DNA of 64,000 nucleotides, from NCBI GenBank assembly GCA_944383895.1, contig CALWRH010000010.1, positions 1 through 64,000 of the forward strand. Reading direction: 5' to 3'. How positions within the stretch are numbered: position 1 is the first letter of the stretch; the number at the start of each line of letters is the position of its first letter. The notes beneath the pieces were generated by a model. It saw only the letters and a program-made list of their open reading frames with translations, was not told the origin of the DNA and did not search any database. This DNA comes from an uncultured Christensenellaceae bacterium (GTDB lineage: Bacteria; Bacillota; Clostridia; Christensenellales; UBA3700). Shown one piece after another: positions 8,757-17,211 of the stretch. The translations under genes and the position numbers were made by a program.

Positions 8757-9749
8757 ATGGATATAATGCAGGAGATAGGAGAGAAAATATCGACGCTCAG
8801 GAAACAGAAAGGCATGACGCAGAGAGATCTTGCCGATATACTTCACGTCAGCGACAAAAACGTCAGCAAGTGGGAGTGCGGCAGGAGCGTGCCCGACATC
8901 TTTTATCTTAAACAGCTCGCAGACGTTTTCGGAGTCACTGTTGACTACTTTATCGATCAGAGCGACGTAAAGGAAGTTATTGACGAAAACAGACAGAAAC
9001 GAACACGGGCAGCAAAAATTTCTTTTATTGTATTGTTGATTTTTGCGCTTGCGCCCTTGCTTGTGACAGTGATAGCGAGGATATTTCTTCCCGAAACGGT
9101 ACCTTGTCATTTCGATGCGGACTGGACGGTCACGAGGTGGGGAAGTTCAAAAGAACTGGTAATCATGGGCGGCTCCTTTTTCTGCATAATAGCTACGGCG
9201 GCGGTCGCGCTGTGTTACGCATTTGTAAAAATTGACAATGCCGAAATCAGGCAGTGGACTGTATGGCTCGCTTTCGGAGTGTTTGCGGCTATGGCTGTCG
9301 CAATGACGGCTATCGGGGCGGATATAGTAAAGAGATGTTACGATCTTGCTTTGGCAGAAGGATATACCGTAGCAGACTATTCAAAATTCAACCAACTGTT
9401 TTCCGTGATAATAGTCGTTCTTTTCGCCGTTTGCGGCGCGCTGTGTATATTCGTGCCGCAAAACGCCGTGATCGGAGTAAGGATACCGTATTCGTACAAG
9501 GGTAAAGAAGAGTGGGCTTTTGTCAACGGAGTCACGGGGGCTGCTATGTACGTCGTTTCTGTGGCGATGCTCGTCACAATCGGGAGCGTTGACGGACCGG
9601 CAGGTTTCGGACTTGTCGGGGCGGCGTTATTCGCGCCCGTTGCTGCAGCGCTCGTTGCGTCGTTTGTCAGTGTGTCTGTCCATAAAAAGATCAAGGGTGC
9701 CAAGACGTCGAATAAGATAGATAAAAGAGGAGAAAACGCCGAAAAATAA
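8757..9749 (+). CDS. XRE regulator fused to a DUF1648/SdpI-like membrane domain
   Basis: Residues 5-65 are a canonical XRE helix-turn-helix (KISTLRKQKGMTQRDLADIL, then VSKWECGRSVPD). After a short linker come about seven membrane segments. The first part carries the DUF1648 pattern P-CHFDADWTVTRWGSS (about 117-133); the second (GVRIPYSYKGKEEWAFVNGV, about 241-260) matches the SdpI immunity-protein domain. In Bacillus the SdpI membrane protein protects against the SdpC toxin and sequesters a separate repressor, SdpR. Here sensor and DNA-binding module are one polypeptide. An AGAGGTG ribosome site precedes the ATG. The ligand is unknown and no toxin gene is visible beside it. Confidence 0.8.
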   Translation: MDIMQEIGEKISTLRKQKGMTQRDLADILHVSDKNVSKWECGRSVPDIFYLKQLADVFGVTVDYFIDQSDVKEVIDENRQKRTRAAKISFIVLLIFALAPLLVTVIARIFLPETVPCHFDADWTVTRWGSSKELVIMGGSFFCIIATAAVALCYAFVKIDNAEIRQWTVWLAFGVFAAMAVAMTAIGADIVKRCYDLALAEGYTVADYSKFNQLFSVIIVVLFAVCGALCIFVPQNAVIGVRIPYSYKGKEEWAFVNGVTGAAMYVVSVAMLVTIGSVDGPAGFGLVGAALFAPVAAALVASFVSVSVHKKIKGAKTSNKIDKRGENAEK

Positions 9750-9756
9750 AATTATT

Positions 9757-9775
9757 GACAGATCCCGTATCTGTC
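9757..9775. repeat. Short inverted repeat after the XRE-SdpI gene
   Basis: GACAGAT-CCCGT-ATCTGTC is a perfect 7-bp inverted repeat. It has no T-tract, so it is not a standard terminator; it may stabilise the mRNA end or bind a protein. Confidence 0.35.
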
Positions 9776-9830
9776 GGAAAATTATTTACCGTAAAGGATT
9801 CTCAAATGTGTTTTCAGATCGTTCTAAGTG

Positions 9831-9862
9831 AAAAGCCGTCTCAAAGCCGGCTTTTATTTTTA
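9831..9862 (+). terminator. Rho-independent terminator
   Basis: AAAAGCCG (9831-9838) pairs with CGGCTTTT (9848-9855), followed by a T-rich tail. Confidence 0.75.
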
Positions 9863-9908
9863 TTGCTTTTTATGGATAATATGCGCGCGTTTATGTATTA
9901 ACGCGTAA

Positions 9909-9937
9909 TTGACACGTTATGCGCGTTTTGTTAAAAT
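9909..9937 (+). promoter_or_regulatory. Sigma-A promoter of the GH95-GH28 pair
   Basis: TTGACA (9909-9914), 17-base spacer, TAAAAT (9932-9937). Confidence 0.7.
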
Positions 9938-9957
9938 TATACCGTGAGGGTAGTATT

Positions 9958-12693
9958 ATGAGAATCAAAAAGAGTTTTTTTATAGTTTTATCTATTGTTT
10001 TGCTTTTTGTTTTTATGACTTTTGCGGCGGCGTGCAATAAAGAAGACGATAACGCCGATCCGAGGGAAGAAAATTACAGCGGCGCGCAATTCGAAAGCGA
10101 TGCAAAATCTTCGTACAGCACGTCCTATTCTCAGTTGAGCGCTACTAAGACAAATTCTAAAAACCTGTGGCGCGACGGCATGGTCACGGGTAACGGCAGA
10201 CAAGGAGCGATAATTGCAGGTTCGCCGTATGAAGACACGATAGTTTTTCAGAACATACATTTTATTCTGCCCAATAAGAACCCGAGAGTGAACCCCGTGA
10301 CTTCGGGAGAGCTCGAAACGGTCAGACAAGCGATAGTCAACGGTCAGGACATCGTAGACAATCAGGAATACGACGACGTCTATTCTTACCATGCGGGCGC
10401 GATACTGCGTATATCGCAGCCTCAGGATAAGACGACGTCTTATATGAGATATACCGATTACGATACGGCGCAGGTAGGTACGAGATATACCGATTCGAAC
10501 GGGCAGTGGGACAGGCTTACTTTTACGTCCCAGGCAGATGACGTTACGATAACGCAGATGACGGCATCTTCTACGGGAGCGACTCTCAACGTAACGCTGT
10601 CTTACGACGGCATTTCCACTATGCCCAATTTCGGCAGGGGGGATCTCAACGCGGACAACAGCAACTATCCGAGCGAAGTGGACATCAGATACAAGAATAC
10701 CGTGGACGAAAACGCCGAGTATCTCGGGTTTGTCGCTCATTATCCGTCATACGAGGGCAGTGAGCTCAAGGACGGAGGTTACGCGACCGTCAGCTACATA
10801 TTCTGCGAAGGCGGCACGAGGGAGGTAACTTCCGTCGAAGGCATGAGCGAAACGCAGTATTTGTCCGAAACCCGCCCCGCGATCAGGATCACGGGAGCGA
10901 CCAAGATATATATCATAACCGCGTCCGACCGTACTTACGATATGGGAGCTTATGAGGATTTCGCGTCGCAGACGGAGTACGAGCTCGAACAGCGGCTCAG
11001 AGAAAAAGTCAATGCGGTTGCGGACAAGTACACGCAGGACGGCGTGTTCTATTATAGCGACGCGCTGAAAAACCATACCGACATATTCACTCCGCAGTAC
11101 AACGCTGTCGAGTTTTCTCTCGGTGCGGATATAAAGATGTCCAATGATAAGCTTATCACGGGACTTATCTGGAAAAACGATATAAATTCCACTCTTGCGG
11201 AGAGGACTTATTATTCGGGCAGATACGCTTATCTATGCTGCGCAGGTACGAGCACGAGCAGACTGTTCGGCATGTGGACGGGCGAGTGGGTACGCGATTG
11301 GGGTAGCAAATATACTATGGACGCCAACGTCAATCTGCAGACCTCTTCTATGAATACAGGCAATATAGAGAGCGCACCCGTGGGTTACGTCTATTTTCTT
11401 CTCAGACAGGTAGACGATTGGGAAGACAACGCTTATGCGACTCACGGTTACGAAAACGCGATACAGGCTCCTGTAAACAGCGACGGCGATATGGCGCTGC
11501 TGACAGAGAGCTGCTATCCGTATCCGTTCAGATATTGGAACGCGGGCGCAAGCTGGATGCTGCAACCGCTCTACGAAACTTTGCAGTGTTACGGGGATCT
11601 CAAAATACCGCTCAGCGACGAGTTCAGCCTCGAAGATATACGCTCGGTGCTCTCGATGACAAACGTTCCGCTTACGGACGAAAAGATAGCGGAGATAACT
11701 CAAAGGGGATATCTCGACTTAAGGAGCGAGATACTTCTGCCTCTGTTGCTCAAGTCGGCCAATTATTGGGATCAGCTCATGGTGCCGCAGTATTATACCG
11801 ACGCTGACGGAAACATACGTTACGACGCTGACAAGACTTCTTTGGGAGAAGGAGAAACGTATTGCATAATCCCGTCGTATTCTCCCGAGAACAATCCTTC
11901 GAATTATCCGTCTCCGTCCTGCGCGAATTCAGCGATAGACATTGCGGCTTGCAGGAGCAATATCGAGATGCTCATAGAAATATGGCGTTCGGTAGATCCT
12001 ACGGCGGACGTGAGCAGATGGGAGAGTCTGCTCGAAAAAATACCCCCTTATCTTTATGACGAAACGGGAGCGATAAAAGAGTGGGCGGCAAATCAGTTTG
12101 AGGAGAACAATACGCACAGACATCTCAGTCACATGTATATGGTATGGCCGCTCTTCGAAACGCAGGATAACGAGGCTCTCAGACAGGCGGCTATTCAGGC
12201 GATAAACAACAGAGCGAGCGAGAACGAGGCGAGCCACGCGCTTATCCACCGCACGCTTATCGCCGCGCGTCTTAAGGACAGAGAAAGCGTTACGGACGCG
12301 ATGGTAGGGCTTATGGATTCATTGATATATTACAAGTCGCTTATGACCAATCACCATACCAACCAGAGCAGCGCGTATTGCACTGATTTCGCGATAGGAT
12401 ATCTCGGCATGGTCAACGAGGCTCTCGTCTATTCAAACACGGGAGAAGTGGAGATACTGCCCGCATTGCCTACGAGCGGATTTGACGAAGGCTACATCAA
12501 AGGCATAAGACTGCGCACCCGTGCAGAGATAGAAGATCTGAGCTGGTCGCTCAAAACGGGCAAGGCAAGAGTTACGATAAAAAGCGACACAGATCAGACG
12601 ATCGAGATCTCATGCGGACTGTCGGAAGAAAACAAAAAAGTCGAAGTAAAAGCAGGACAAAGCGTAACTGTAGAATTTTCGATAACAGGCTGA
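9958..12693 (+). CDS. GH95-like glycoside hydrolase, lipoprotein
   Basis: A 911-residue secreted lipoprotein (signal with lipobox FAAAC near residue 27). The start at 9958 follows GAGGG; the frame extends upstream without a ribosome site. The N-terminal domain (LWRDGMVTGNGRQGAIIAGS) matches the beta-sandwich domain of GH95/GH65-type enzymes. The (alpha/alpha)6 part has NTHRHLSHMYMVWPLFE and the end block EVEILPALPTSGFDEGYIKG, both typical of GH95 (inverting alpha-L-fucosidases and alpha-L-galactosidases). The exact sugar is not readable from sequence, but a fucosidase would complement the GH29 enzyme. A GH28 lipoprotein follows 47 bp downstream. Confidence 0.8.
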   Translation: MRIKKSFFIVLSIVLLFVFMTFAAACNKEDDNADPREENYSGAQFESDAKSSYSTSYSQLSATKTNSKNLWRDGMVTGNGRQGAIIAGSPYEDTIVFQNIHFILPNKNPRVNPVTSGELETVRQAIVNGQDIVDNQEYDDVYSYHAGAILRISQPQDKTTSYMRYTDYDTAQVGTRYTDSNGQWDRLTFTSQADDVTITQMTASSTGATLNVTLSYDGISTMPNFGRGDLNADNSNYPSEVDIRYKNTVDENAEYLGFVAHYPSYEGSELKDGGYATVSYIFCEGGTREVTSVEGMSETQYLSETRPAIRITGATKIYIITASDRTYDMGAYEDFASQTEYELEQRLREKVNAVADKYTQDGVFYYSDALKNHTDIFTPQYNAVEFSLGADIKMSNDKLITGLIWKNDINSTLAERTYYSGRYAYLCCAGTSTSRLFGMWTGEWVRDWGSKYTMDANVNLQTSSMNTGNIESAPVGYVYFLLRQVDDWEDNAYATHGYENAIQAPVNSDGDMALLTESCYPYPFRYWNAGASWMLQPLYETLQCYGDLKIPLSDEFSLEDIRSVLSMTNVPLTDEKIAEITQRGYLDLRSEILLPLLLKSANYWDQLMVPQYYTDADGNIRYDADKTSLGEGETYCIIPSYSPENNPSNYPSPSCANSAIDIAACRSNIEMLIEIWRSVDPTADVSRWESLLEKIPPYLYDETGAIKEWAANQFEENNTHRHLSHMYMVWPLFETQDNEALRQAAIQAINNRASENEASHALIHRTLIAARLKDRESVTDAMVGLMDSLIYYKSLMTNHHTNQSSAYCTDFAIGYLGMVNEALVYSNTGEVEILPALPTSGFDEGYIKGIRLRTRAEIEDLSWSLKTGKARVTIKSDTDQTIEISCGLSEENKKVEVKAGQSVTVEFSITG

Positions 12694-12740
12694 TTGCCGT
12701 ATCAGTAGTTTACCTCGATGAACATAAAGTGAGGAAAATA

Positions 12741-14351
12741 ATGAAGAAAAAGGCAGTTGCGACTTTATCGGCAATTGTTTTATGCGTCGGATGCATTGCT
12801 TTTTCTGCGTGCTCTGACGAAAAAGAAACAAATAAGCAGCCGATACCCGAAATGAAAGAATACAGTCTGACAGAAGGGGACGGTGCTCACGTCGCGAACG
12901 TGCCCTATGACGAATATCTCGATTTTTCCGCTGCGGATTTCGGAGATAAGACTGTTATTGACATCAGGGATCACGGCGCATCTACGGATAAAAGCGCGGC
13001 AGAAAATACTACGGCTATAAACGAGGCGATACGATCCGCGGCAGAAACGGGCGCGGTCGTAAAAGTGGAGGGCGGAACGTATTATACGGGCACGCTGTAT
13101 ATGGCGAGCGGCGTCACGTTGTATATAGCTGAAGGCAGCGTTCTCAAGCTGCCCGATTACGACGATTATACTGCCGCCGAAAAACGCACTATTCTCAAAA
13201 ACGCGCTTATACGGGCTGAAGGTGCAGACGACTGGTCGATCATAGGACCGGGTAAACTCGACGGCAACGGAACGGATTATACGCGTGACTCCGACAATCC
13301 TACTAAAAATCTGCCTCAGGACAATTTCAATCTTAAGGAAAAGGTTCTGTCTTATCGCGAAAGGCTGAGAAACCGCAAAAGCGAAGAGTTCGGTTGTCAC
13401 ATCATTTACGCTTACGACTGTCAGAATATCGCGATAGAGAACGTCATTGTTTACGAGCCTTCGACCTGGACGGTAAAATTCGAAAGCTGCGACGGCGTTA
13501 AAATAGAAGACGTTGTGATAGATAATAATATCTACGTCGCAAACAGCGACGGCATAGACGTATGCGGTACGAGCAACGTCGAGATCAGACATTGTTTTAT
13601 CGCAACGGGCGATGACGGGATAGTGCTCAAGTCCAACGTCGGAGAAATACACGGCGTGTCCGTGATCGACTGCGAGATCATGTCGCTTGCCAACAATTTC
13701 AAAATAGGTACGGAAACGGGTTACGACGTTTCCGACGTTACGGTCACAAACTGTTATTTCTTTACTGCAGAAATAGCAGGCGGAAATTCGGGCATAGCGA
13801 TAGAGTCTGCAGACGGAGCAAACGTTTCGGACGTAAATATCAGCGGTATCGTTATGAATAACGTGCCTTCTGCGATTCTGATATGGCTCGGGTGCCGCCT
13901 CCATAAAGATAACGGCAGCAAAGGCAACGTAGGAAGTATTGAAGGCGTTTCTATAAAAGACGTATACGCAAACAACGTCGATATCGCCAGCGCGGTAGTC
14001 GGATGCGAATATAATGGGGAACAGTACAAGGTCAAAAACGTTACTTTGCAGGATATAGACATAATATACAGAGATTGCGAAGAAGACCTGAATATCTATA
14101 ACGGCAACGACGTAATGCACGCCAATATGAACGGTTACCCCGAGATAACGAGAGTATCTCATCAGTACTTCATATCTCACGAGCTCAGCCCGTACTACGA
14201 TATGCCCGTTTACGGTCTGTATCTTTATACTGTGGAAAACGTAAAAGCAGAGAATTTCAACGTAAAGCCGAGATCATGCAATACCCGTCCGTTTACTAAC
14301 GCGGGAAGTTACGACTCGCGAGACTGCATAGTCAATTCGTCCGTAGCGTGA
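12741..14351 (+). CDS. GH28 polygalacturonase-like lipoprotein
   Basis: A 536-residue lipoprotein (signal ends FSAC). The start at 12741 follows GAGG and removes a 43-residue basic extension. The sequence is a right-handed beta-helix: IDIRDHGAS and AINEAIRSAAETGAVVKVEG at the N-terminus, then the GH28 motifs NSDGID (about 270) and GDDGIVLKS (about 292) supplying the catalytic Asp residues. The third and fourth GH28 motifs (G-H-G, R-I-K) are altered to EIHGV and FKIG, so activity on a substrate other than homogalacturonan is likely. It is probably co-transcribed with the GH95 gene. Confidence 0.8.
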   Translation: MKKKAVATLSAIVLCVGCIAFSACSDEKETNKQPIPEMKEYSLTEGDGAHVANVPYDEYLDFSAADFGDKTVIDIRDHGASTDKSAAENTTAINEAIRSAAETGAVVKVEGGTYYTGTLYMASGVTLYIAEGSVLKLPDYDDYTAAEKRTILKNALIRAEGADDWSIIGPGKLDGNGTDYTRDSDNPTKNLPQDNFNLKEKVLSYRERLRNRKSEEFGCHIIYAYDCQNIAIENVIVYEPSTWTVKFESCDGVKIEDVVIDNNIYVANSDGIDVCGTSNVEIRHCFIATGDDGIVLKSNVGEIHGVSVIDCEIMSLANNFKIGTETGYDVSDVTVTNCYFFTAEIAGGNSGIAIESADGANVSDVNISGIVMNNVPSAILIWLGCRLHKDNGSKGNVGSIEGVSIKDVYANNVDIASAVVGCEYNGEQYKVKNVTLQDIDIIYRDCEEDLNIYNGNDVMHANMNGYPEITRVSHQYFISHELSPYYDMPVYGLYLYTVENVKAENFNVKPRSCNTRPFTNAGSYDSRDCIVNSSVA

Positions 14352-14401
14352 CGACAATGTGAAAATTATTACGATCATATATCTACAATTTTTCAAACGG
14401 A

Positions 14402-14430
14402 TTGACATAAGACGCCGTTTGATGTTAAAT
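14402..14430 (+). promoter_or_regulatory. Sigma-A promoter of guaA
   Basis: TTGACA (14402-14407), 17-base spacer, TTAAAT (14425-14430). The short leader leaves no room for a purine riboswitch. Confidence 0.65.
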
Positions 14431-14459
14431 TAATTACAGAAAAACCAAGGAGAACAGAT

Positions 14460-15737
14460 ATGAAACAAGACATGATAGTTATCCTCGACCTGGGCAGTGA
14501 GAACAACTCTCAGCTCGCAAGAGAAATACGCGCTCTCGGCGTTTACAGCGAGATACATCCGCACGACATAACCGCTAAGCAGCTTGCGGCTCTTCCCAAC
14601 GTCAAAGGCGTTATATTGAACGGCGGTCCCAATAACGTTATCGACGGCGTAAAGATAGACGTCGCTGACGAGATATACAACGGTCAGATACCCGTCGTTG
14701 CGCTCAATCATGACACTTCTAAATGCGCTAAGATCAGCGAAGGCGAACTCAAGGCTTTCGTTTTCGACAAGTGCGGCTGCGAGGCTAACTGGAATATGCA
14801 GAACTTTATCGACGATCAGGTAGAACTTCTCAGAAAGCAGATCGGCGACAAAAAAGTTCTTCTCGCGCTTTCGGGCGGCGTTGACAGCTCTGTAGTTGCT
14901 GCTTTGCTGATAAAGGCTATCGGCAAGCAGCTCGTATGCGTACACGTCAACCACGGACTTCTCAGAAAGGGAGAACCCGAGCAGGTCGTAAGAGTGTTCA
15001 GAGAAGAGCTGGGTGCAACGCTTATTTATTCGGACAGCGTTGACAGATTCCTGGATAAGCTCGCAGGCGTGGACGATCCCGAGAAAAAGAGAAAGATCAT
15101 CGGCGCGGAATTTATAAGAGTATTCGAAGAAGAGGCGAGAAAGCTCGACGGTATAGATTTCCTCGCGCAGGGCACGATATATCCCGACATAGTAGAAAGC
15201 GGCACGAAGACAAACAAGATAGTCAAGTCGCACCACAACGTAGGCGGCCTGCCCGACGATCTCAAGTTTGAACTCGTCGAACCGCTCAAATATCTGTTCA
15301 AGGACGAAGTCCGTGCTTGCGGCAAGGCTCTCGGTCTTCCCGACGATATGGTTTACCGTCAGCCGTTCCCGGGCCCCGGTCTCGGCGTGAGATGTCTCGG
15401 CGCTATCACGAGAGACAGACTCGAGGCTGTAAGAGAATCGGACGCTATACTCCGTGAGGAATTCGCTAAAGCGGGACTCCAGGGCAAGGTATGGCAGTAC
15501 TTTACGCTCATCCCCGACGTAAAATCGGTCGGTGTGAGAGATAACGCTCGTTCGTTCGAGTGGCCTGTAATCATCCGTGCCGTAAATACCGTAGACGCAA
15601 TGACCGCAACCATTGAGCACGTCGATTGGGCAGTCCTCGACAAGATAGTAAAGAGGATAATCACCGAAGTCAAAGGCGTAAACCGCGTATGTTTCGATAT
15701 GACTCCGAAGCCGACAGGCACTATCGAGTGGGAATAA
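14460..15737 (+). CDS. guaA: GMP synthase with a truncated, catalytically incomplete glutaminase domain
   Basis: It converts XMP to GMP with ATP and ammonia. At 425 residues it is about 85-90 shorter than usual GuaA. The ATP-pyrophosphatase part is intact (LSGGVDSSVVAAL from about 137; GTIYPDIVESG; PFPGPGLGVRCLG) and so is the dimerisation end (KPTGTIEWE). The glutaminase part keeps its first strands (ILDLGSENNSQLAREIRALG, LNGGPNNV) and its last segment (FVFDKCGCEANWNMQNFI), but the middle is missing: no nucleophile Cys (G-x-C-x-G-x-Q), no catalytic His-Glu. It must use free ammonia or a separate amidotransferase. AAGGAG precedes the ATG. No frameshift is apparent: one continuous frame with normal codon use. 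Confidence 0.93.
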   Translation: MKQDMIVILDLGSENNSQLAREIRALGVYSEIHPHDITAKQLAALPNVKGVILNGGPNNVIDGVKIDVADEIYNGQIPVVALNHDTSKCAKISEGELKAFVFDKCGCEANWNMQNFIDDQVELLRKQIGDKKVLLALSGGVDSSVVAALLIKAIGKQLVCVHVNHGLLRKGEPEQVVRVFREELGATLIYSDSVDRFLDKLAGVDDPEKKRKIIGAEFIRVFEEEARKLDGIDFLAQGTIYPDIVESGTKTNKIVKSHHNVGGLPDDLKFELVEPLKYLFKDEVRACGKALGLPDDMVYRQPFPGPGLGVRCLGAITRDRLEAVRESDAILREEFAKAGLQGKVWQYFTLIPDVKSVGVRDNARSFEWPVIIRAVNTVDAMTATIEHVDWAVLDKIVKRIITEVKGVNRVCFDMTPKPTGTIEWE

Positions 15738-15746
15738 TACATCGGT

Positions 15747-16217
15747 ATGCGACGCTCTGACAGAGAGATCAAGGACTTTGACGAGATACTCAAAGTCCTT
15801 GAAAAATGCGACGTATGCCGCCTCGCTTTCAATGACGGAGATTATCCTTATATCGTTCCTATGAGTTTCGCGCTCGAGTATGACGGATCAGAGGCGTCGT
15901 TGTATTTTCACAGCGCAAACGAGGGTAAGAAATTAGAGCTGATTGCAAAGGATAACCGGGCAAGCTTTGAGGCTGATTGTTCTCACAGACTGGTTTTTGA
16001 CGAAGAAAAAGGCAATTGCACCACTGAATACGAAAGCGTTGCAGGGCGCGGAAGAATTACTTTCATTACAGATGAAAAAGAGAAGATGCGCGCTTTGAAA
16101 CTGCTTGTTGCGCATTACAGGAAAGAAGGTTTCGCTTTCGGAGAAGCTGCGGTGCCGCTTACAACGGTTTTCAGACTGCATATAGAAAGCGTTACGGGCA
16201 AAAGACGCATGAAATAA
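15747..16217 (+). CDS. Pyridoxamine 5'-phosphate oxidase-like flavoprotein (NimA-like)
   Basis: This 156-residue protein opens with MRRSDREI, the hallmark of the NimA-like branch, followed by CRLAFNDGDYPYIVPMSFAL and YFHSANEGKKLELI, the FMN-binding split-barrel motifs, and ends IHIESVTGKRRMK. NimA homologues are linked to nitroimidazole reduction, but most are uncharacterised oxidoreductases. It follows guaA by 9 bp without a terminator between them and so is likely co-transcribed. No functional tie to GMP synthesis is evident. Confidence 0.85.
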   Translation: MRRSDREIKDFDEILKVLEKCDVCRLAFNDGDYPYIVPMSFALEYDGSEASLYFHSANEGKKLELIAKDNRASFEADCSHRLVFDEEKGNCTTEYESVAGRGRITFITDEKEKMRALKLLVAHYRKEGFAFGEAAVPLTTVFRLHIESVTGKRRMK

Positions 16218-16230
16218 TGTTAAAGAAGAC

Positions 16231-16258
16231 AAAGAAGTGCAAAAAGCACTTCTTTTTT
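16231..16258 (+). terminator. Rho-independent terminator
   Basis: AAGAAGTGC (16232-16240) pairs perfectly with GCACTTCTT (16246-16254), followed by T. Confidence 0.9.
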
Positions 16259-16353
16259 ATAACGCGATTTCTCCGTAAAAGCACTTGTTTTCGTATTTGA
16301 GCTTTGTCCGATACACTGTGTAAATTAAGACTCATCAGGCGGAAATTTGTCCG

Positions 16354-16382
16354 TTGACACGCGCGCATAAAATATGTATAAT
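16354..16382 (+). promoter_or_regulatory. Consensus sigma-A promoter
   Basis: TTGACA (16354-16359), 17-base spacer, TATAAT (16377-16382): a perfect consensus at both boxes. Confidence 0.85.
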
Positions 16383-16394
16383 AGATATGTAGGT

Positions 16395-16434
16395 TTGAGA
16401 TGGTGTGCCATAATTGCGCCATCTCAACTTTTTT
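16395..16434 (+). terminator. Intrinsic terminator inside the 5' leader (possible attenuator)
   Basis: TTGAGATGG (16395-16403) pairs perfectly with CCATCTCAA (16419-16427), followed by C and six T. It begins only about 6 bases after the predicted transcription start and stands between the promoter and the ribosome site of the gene at 16460. An alternative TGG/CCA pairing uses its left arm and loop. This arrangement suggests premature termination control or a very short RNA. Confidence 0.6.
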
Positions 16435-16459
16435 ATAAGACATATCAGGAGGTTGTATT

Positions 16460-16999
16460 ATGGCAAAGAAGAGAAAAAAGAGCAAAGGGATCAGTCTGAT
16501 CTCGCTTGTGGTCGTACTGTTCGTCATCGTAGGCGCGGCACTTGCGTTTACAGGACTTTTCCTTGACTGGACGGCGGTTTATACTGAATCCGAACTTGTA
16601 GACAAATCGTCAGTAGACGGAGAAAGGACGCTTGAAGACTGGTCTGAAGCAAACGATCTGAAAGGCGAATTAGGCGGAGAGGTAAAATATTTTACCGTTA
16701 CCAATCTGTTTGCATGGGTGGCTGCTGCGGCTGTGGCTGCCGCTGCAGTATTGTTTGTGCTCAAACTCATCATAAGACTCAGATTGCTGTCGACTCTCGG
16801 CGGAATAGCGGGAATTATAGGATTGTTATCTGCAGCACTTGCACTGGTATTTACGTTCTTGATGTGCAAAGAGATGGGCAGCGTTGATGCGGGTGAACTT
16901 GTAAAGTCGCAGGTACTGCCCGCTGTGGGTTGCTATCTGCTGCTCGCAGGCGGCGTCGTAGGCGGCGGTGCTGCGATCGCAGGCGCGATAAAGAAATAA
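16460..16999 (+). CDS. Small integral membrane protein of unknown function
   Basis: A 179-residue protein with a basic N-terminus (MAKKRKKSKG) and four membrane segments (about 11-35, 82-103, 108-133, 149-172). Between the first two is a ~45-residue acidic, probably extracytoplasmic loop. AGGAGG precedes the ATG. I do not recognise a family. Its leader carries a consensus promoter and an intrinsic terminator, so its expression may be conditional. Confidence 0.75.
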   Translation: MAKKRKKSKGISLISLVVVLFVIVGAALAFTGLFLDWTAVYTESELVDKSSVDGERTLEDWSEANDLKGELGGEVKYFTVTNLFAWVAAAAVAAAAVLFVLKLIIRLRLLSTLGGIAGIIGLLSAALALVFTFLMCKEMGSVDAGELVKSQVLPAVGCYLLLAGGVVGGGAAIAGAIKK

Positions 17000-17019
17000 C
17001 TGAATTTATATGGCAGAAA

Positions 17020-17052
17020 GGCCGTTGTCTTTACGGACAGCGGTCTTTTTTT
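17020..17052 (+). terminator. Rho-independent terminator
   Basis: A 10-bp stem (17020-17029 with 17036-17045, two G-U pairs) followed by seven T. Confidence 0.85.
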
Positions 17053-17211
17053 GGTTTTTTATAAGAGAGTTTGAACAAGGTGTGCAATGCAAATAAAAAA
17101 CCGCTTTGTGAAAAAAGCGGTAATGCCAATGTTTATAAAATCACATATCATTGCGGTATGCAGAATCTCGTTTTTGTATGTGAAAGACTGTTGAAAGGGT
17201 AAAAGCACCTT

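Noticed and set aside
14352..14459. Possible purine riboswitch before guaA.
   Set aside because: Only about 25 bases separate the predicted transcription start from the ATG, too short for the aptamer, and no conserved purine-aptamer loops are present.
12780..15620. Long minus-strand frames opposite the GH28 and guaA genes.
   Set aside because: Antisense shadows of well-supported genes with no start signals.
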